A DNA stretch of 13,130 nucleotides, from assembly GCA_021826795.1 (NCBI GenBank), contig JAKAYM010000042.1:1-13130 (forward strand), read 5' to 3'. Positions 12,319-13,130 of this stretch are shown here, in pieces (within the stretch, counting starts at the first letter, position 1; each line of letters begins with the position of its first letter). Source of the stretch: Thermoplasmata archaeon (GTDB lineage: Archaea > Thermoplasmatota > Thermoplasmata > Thermoplasmatales > Thermoplasmataceae). A program made the position numbers and the translations under genes. A model generated the notes under the pieces. It made no database searches, was not told the origin of the DNA, and saw only the letters and a list, made by a program, of their open reading frames with translations.

Positions 12319-13130
12319 ATGGAGTATACAACTACATATAAGTTCAGGGTCTACCCCAATAGGACTCAGGTAGATAAAATAGACTATATGCTGTATATAT
12401 CCCGTATATTATACAATGCCATGTTACAGCAGAGAAAGATGGCATATGAATTGAATAAGGATTTTTATGAAAATATAAGAATTACATCCTATACCCAGGA
12501 AGAAGAGTTTCCAGGTATAAAGAATGAATTCCCCGAATATAGAGAGCTTTACTCTCAGTCAATGCAGAATGTGGCTGACAGATTGGACAAGTCATATGGC
12601 AACTTCTTCAGGAGAGTAAGGGAGAAGAAGAATGGAAAGAAGATAAAGGCAGGATTTCCAAGGTTCAAATCTAAGGATCAGTACCGTTCAATAACATATA
12701 CACAATCTGGATTCAGGATACTGGACAGTACCCATGTATTCTTTTCCAAAATAGGAAAAATAAGGATGTTCCAGCATAGAGAAATAAAGGGAAAAATAAA
12801 GCAGGCAACCATTAAGAAGGATAAAGCTGATAACTACTATGTAACATTCATAGTTAAAGAGGATGCTAATACCATAAACTGCTCTGAATTCCCATATAAT
12901 CCGGTAGGAATAGATGTCGGCCTTCTTAAACTAATAGCTACTACAGATAATGAACCGGTAGACCCACCTAAATACTTAAGGAAATCAGAAAAGAAATTGA
13001 AAAGGGCACAGAGAAGCTTATCAAGAAAGCAGAAAGGTAGTAGGAACAGAAGGGAAATGAGGGTAAGGGTTGCAGGCATGCATATTCATATATCCCACCA
13101 GAGAAATGATTTCTCACAGAAGCTATCCAG
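12319..13130 (+). CDS. tnpB: TnpB, IS200/IS605-family RNA-guided nuclease, N-terminal part (runs off window)
   Basis: This open frame of 270 codons continues past the window end. MEYTTTYKFRVYPNRTQVDK is the typical TnpB/OrfB start. FPRFKSKDQYRSITYTQSGF and HVFFSKIGKIRM follow in family order, then VGIDVGLLKLIATTDN, in which D199 is the first RuvC catalytic aspartate, and the basic KLKRAQRSLSRKQKGSRN bridge-like helix. The catalytic Glu and last Asp, and the zinc-finger cysteines, would lie beyond 13130. TnpB proteins are RNA-guided DNA endonucleases whose guide RNA comes from the element's right end. No tnpA is seen upstream, so this is either a lone-tnpB (IS1341-type) element or one whose tnpA lies elsewhere. 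Up to the window end no lesion is visible. Confidence 0.92.
   Translation, partial: MEYTTTYKFRVYPNRTQVDKIDYMLYISRILYNAMLQQRKMAYELNKDFYENIRITSYTQEEEFPGIKNEFPEYRELYSQSMQNVADRLDKSYGNFFRRVREKKNGKKIKAGFPRFKSKDQYRSITYTQSGFRILDSTHVFFSKIGKIRMFQHREIKGKIKQATIKKDKADNYYVTFIVKEDANTINCSEFPYNPVGIDVGLLKLIATTDNEPVDPPKYLRKSEKKLKRAQRSLSRKQKGSRNRREMRVRVAGMHIHISHQRNDFSQKLS

Noticed and set aside
12837..13079. Minus-strand open frame inside tnpB
   Set aside because: Antisense to the RuvC and basic-helix region of a convincing tnpB.

Overview
The window looks like AT-rich archaeal DNA, most probably from a thermoacidophilic member of the Thermoplasmatales. The signs are TATA-like boxes about 26 bases upstream of start codons with almost no leader, an intron in the tRNA-Trp anticodon loop that carries box C/D guide motifs, AGG/AGA and ATA codon preference, vapBC and hicA toxin genes, an ATPase of the DUF4143 type, a lactate-utilisation Fe-S gene pair and tandem MFS sugar-type carriers. 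The lineage is inferred from style and gene content; no marker gene proves it.

Layout. 1-1243 (minus): the start of a lutB-like gene, coupled by an ATGA overlap to an upstream cysteine-rich (CCG-domain) Fe-S protein. 1283-2797: a repeat-bearing control region, then an AAA ATPase/DUF4143 gene on the plus strand. 2903-3116: a frameshifted remnant that I cannot identify. 3215-7370 (all minus): the most unusual part. It holds three divergent membrane zinc peptidases of the M48 type. Two of them directly follow a paralogous small hydrophobic protein gene, giving two precursor-plus-peptidase cassettes and one solitary peptidase. The upstream cassette (6822-7370 and 5839-6807) looks intact. In the downstream cassette the small protein is broken (start codon changed to ATA, in-frame TGA) while its peptidase is intact. 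A decayed membrane-protein reading frame lies between the cassettes.

7465-8200: a vapBC toxin-antitoxin pair with a perfect 22-base palindrome at its start, and related short palindromes beyond its 3' end. 8450-8591: tRNA-Trp with a 69-base intron. 8640-9130: remains of mobile DNA beside the tRNA, namely a tyrosine-recombinase C-terminal fragment without its catalytic histidines and a hicA pseudogene with a nonsense codon. 9499-12005: two tandem paralogous MFS carriers, each with its own promoter. 12319-13130: the first 270 codons of a tnpB (IS200/IS605 family) gene that runs out of the window.

Working model (inference): the 3215-7370 region encodes an exported hydrophobic protein with a conserved N-terminal leader, the membrane peptidases that process it, and possibly an immunity or partner protein that has decayed. 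An archaeocin-like or signalling system is the main candidate. The substrate-protease link rests on repeated adjacency and co-orientation, not on any recognised family of such systems.
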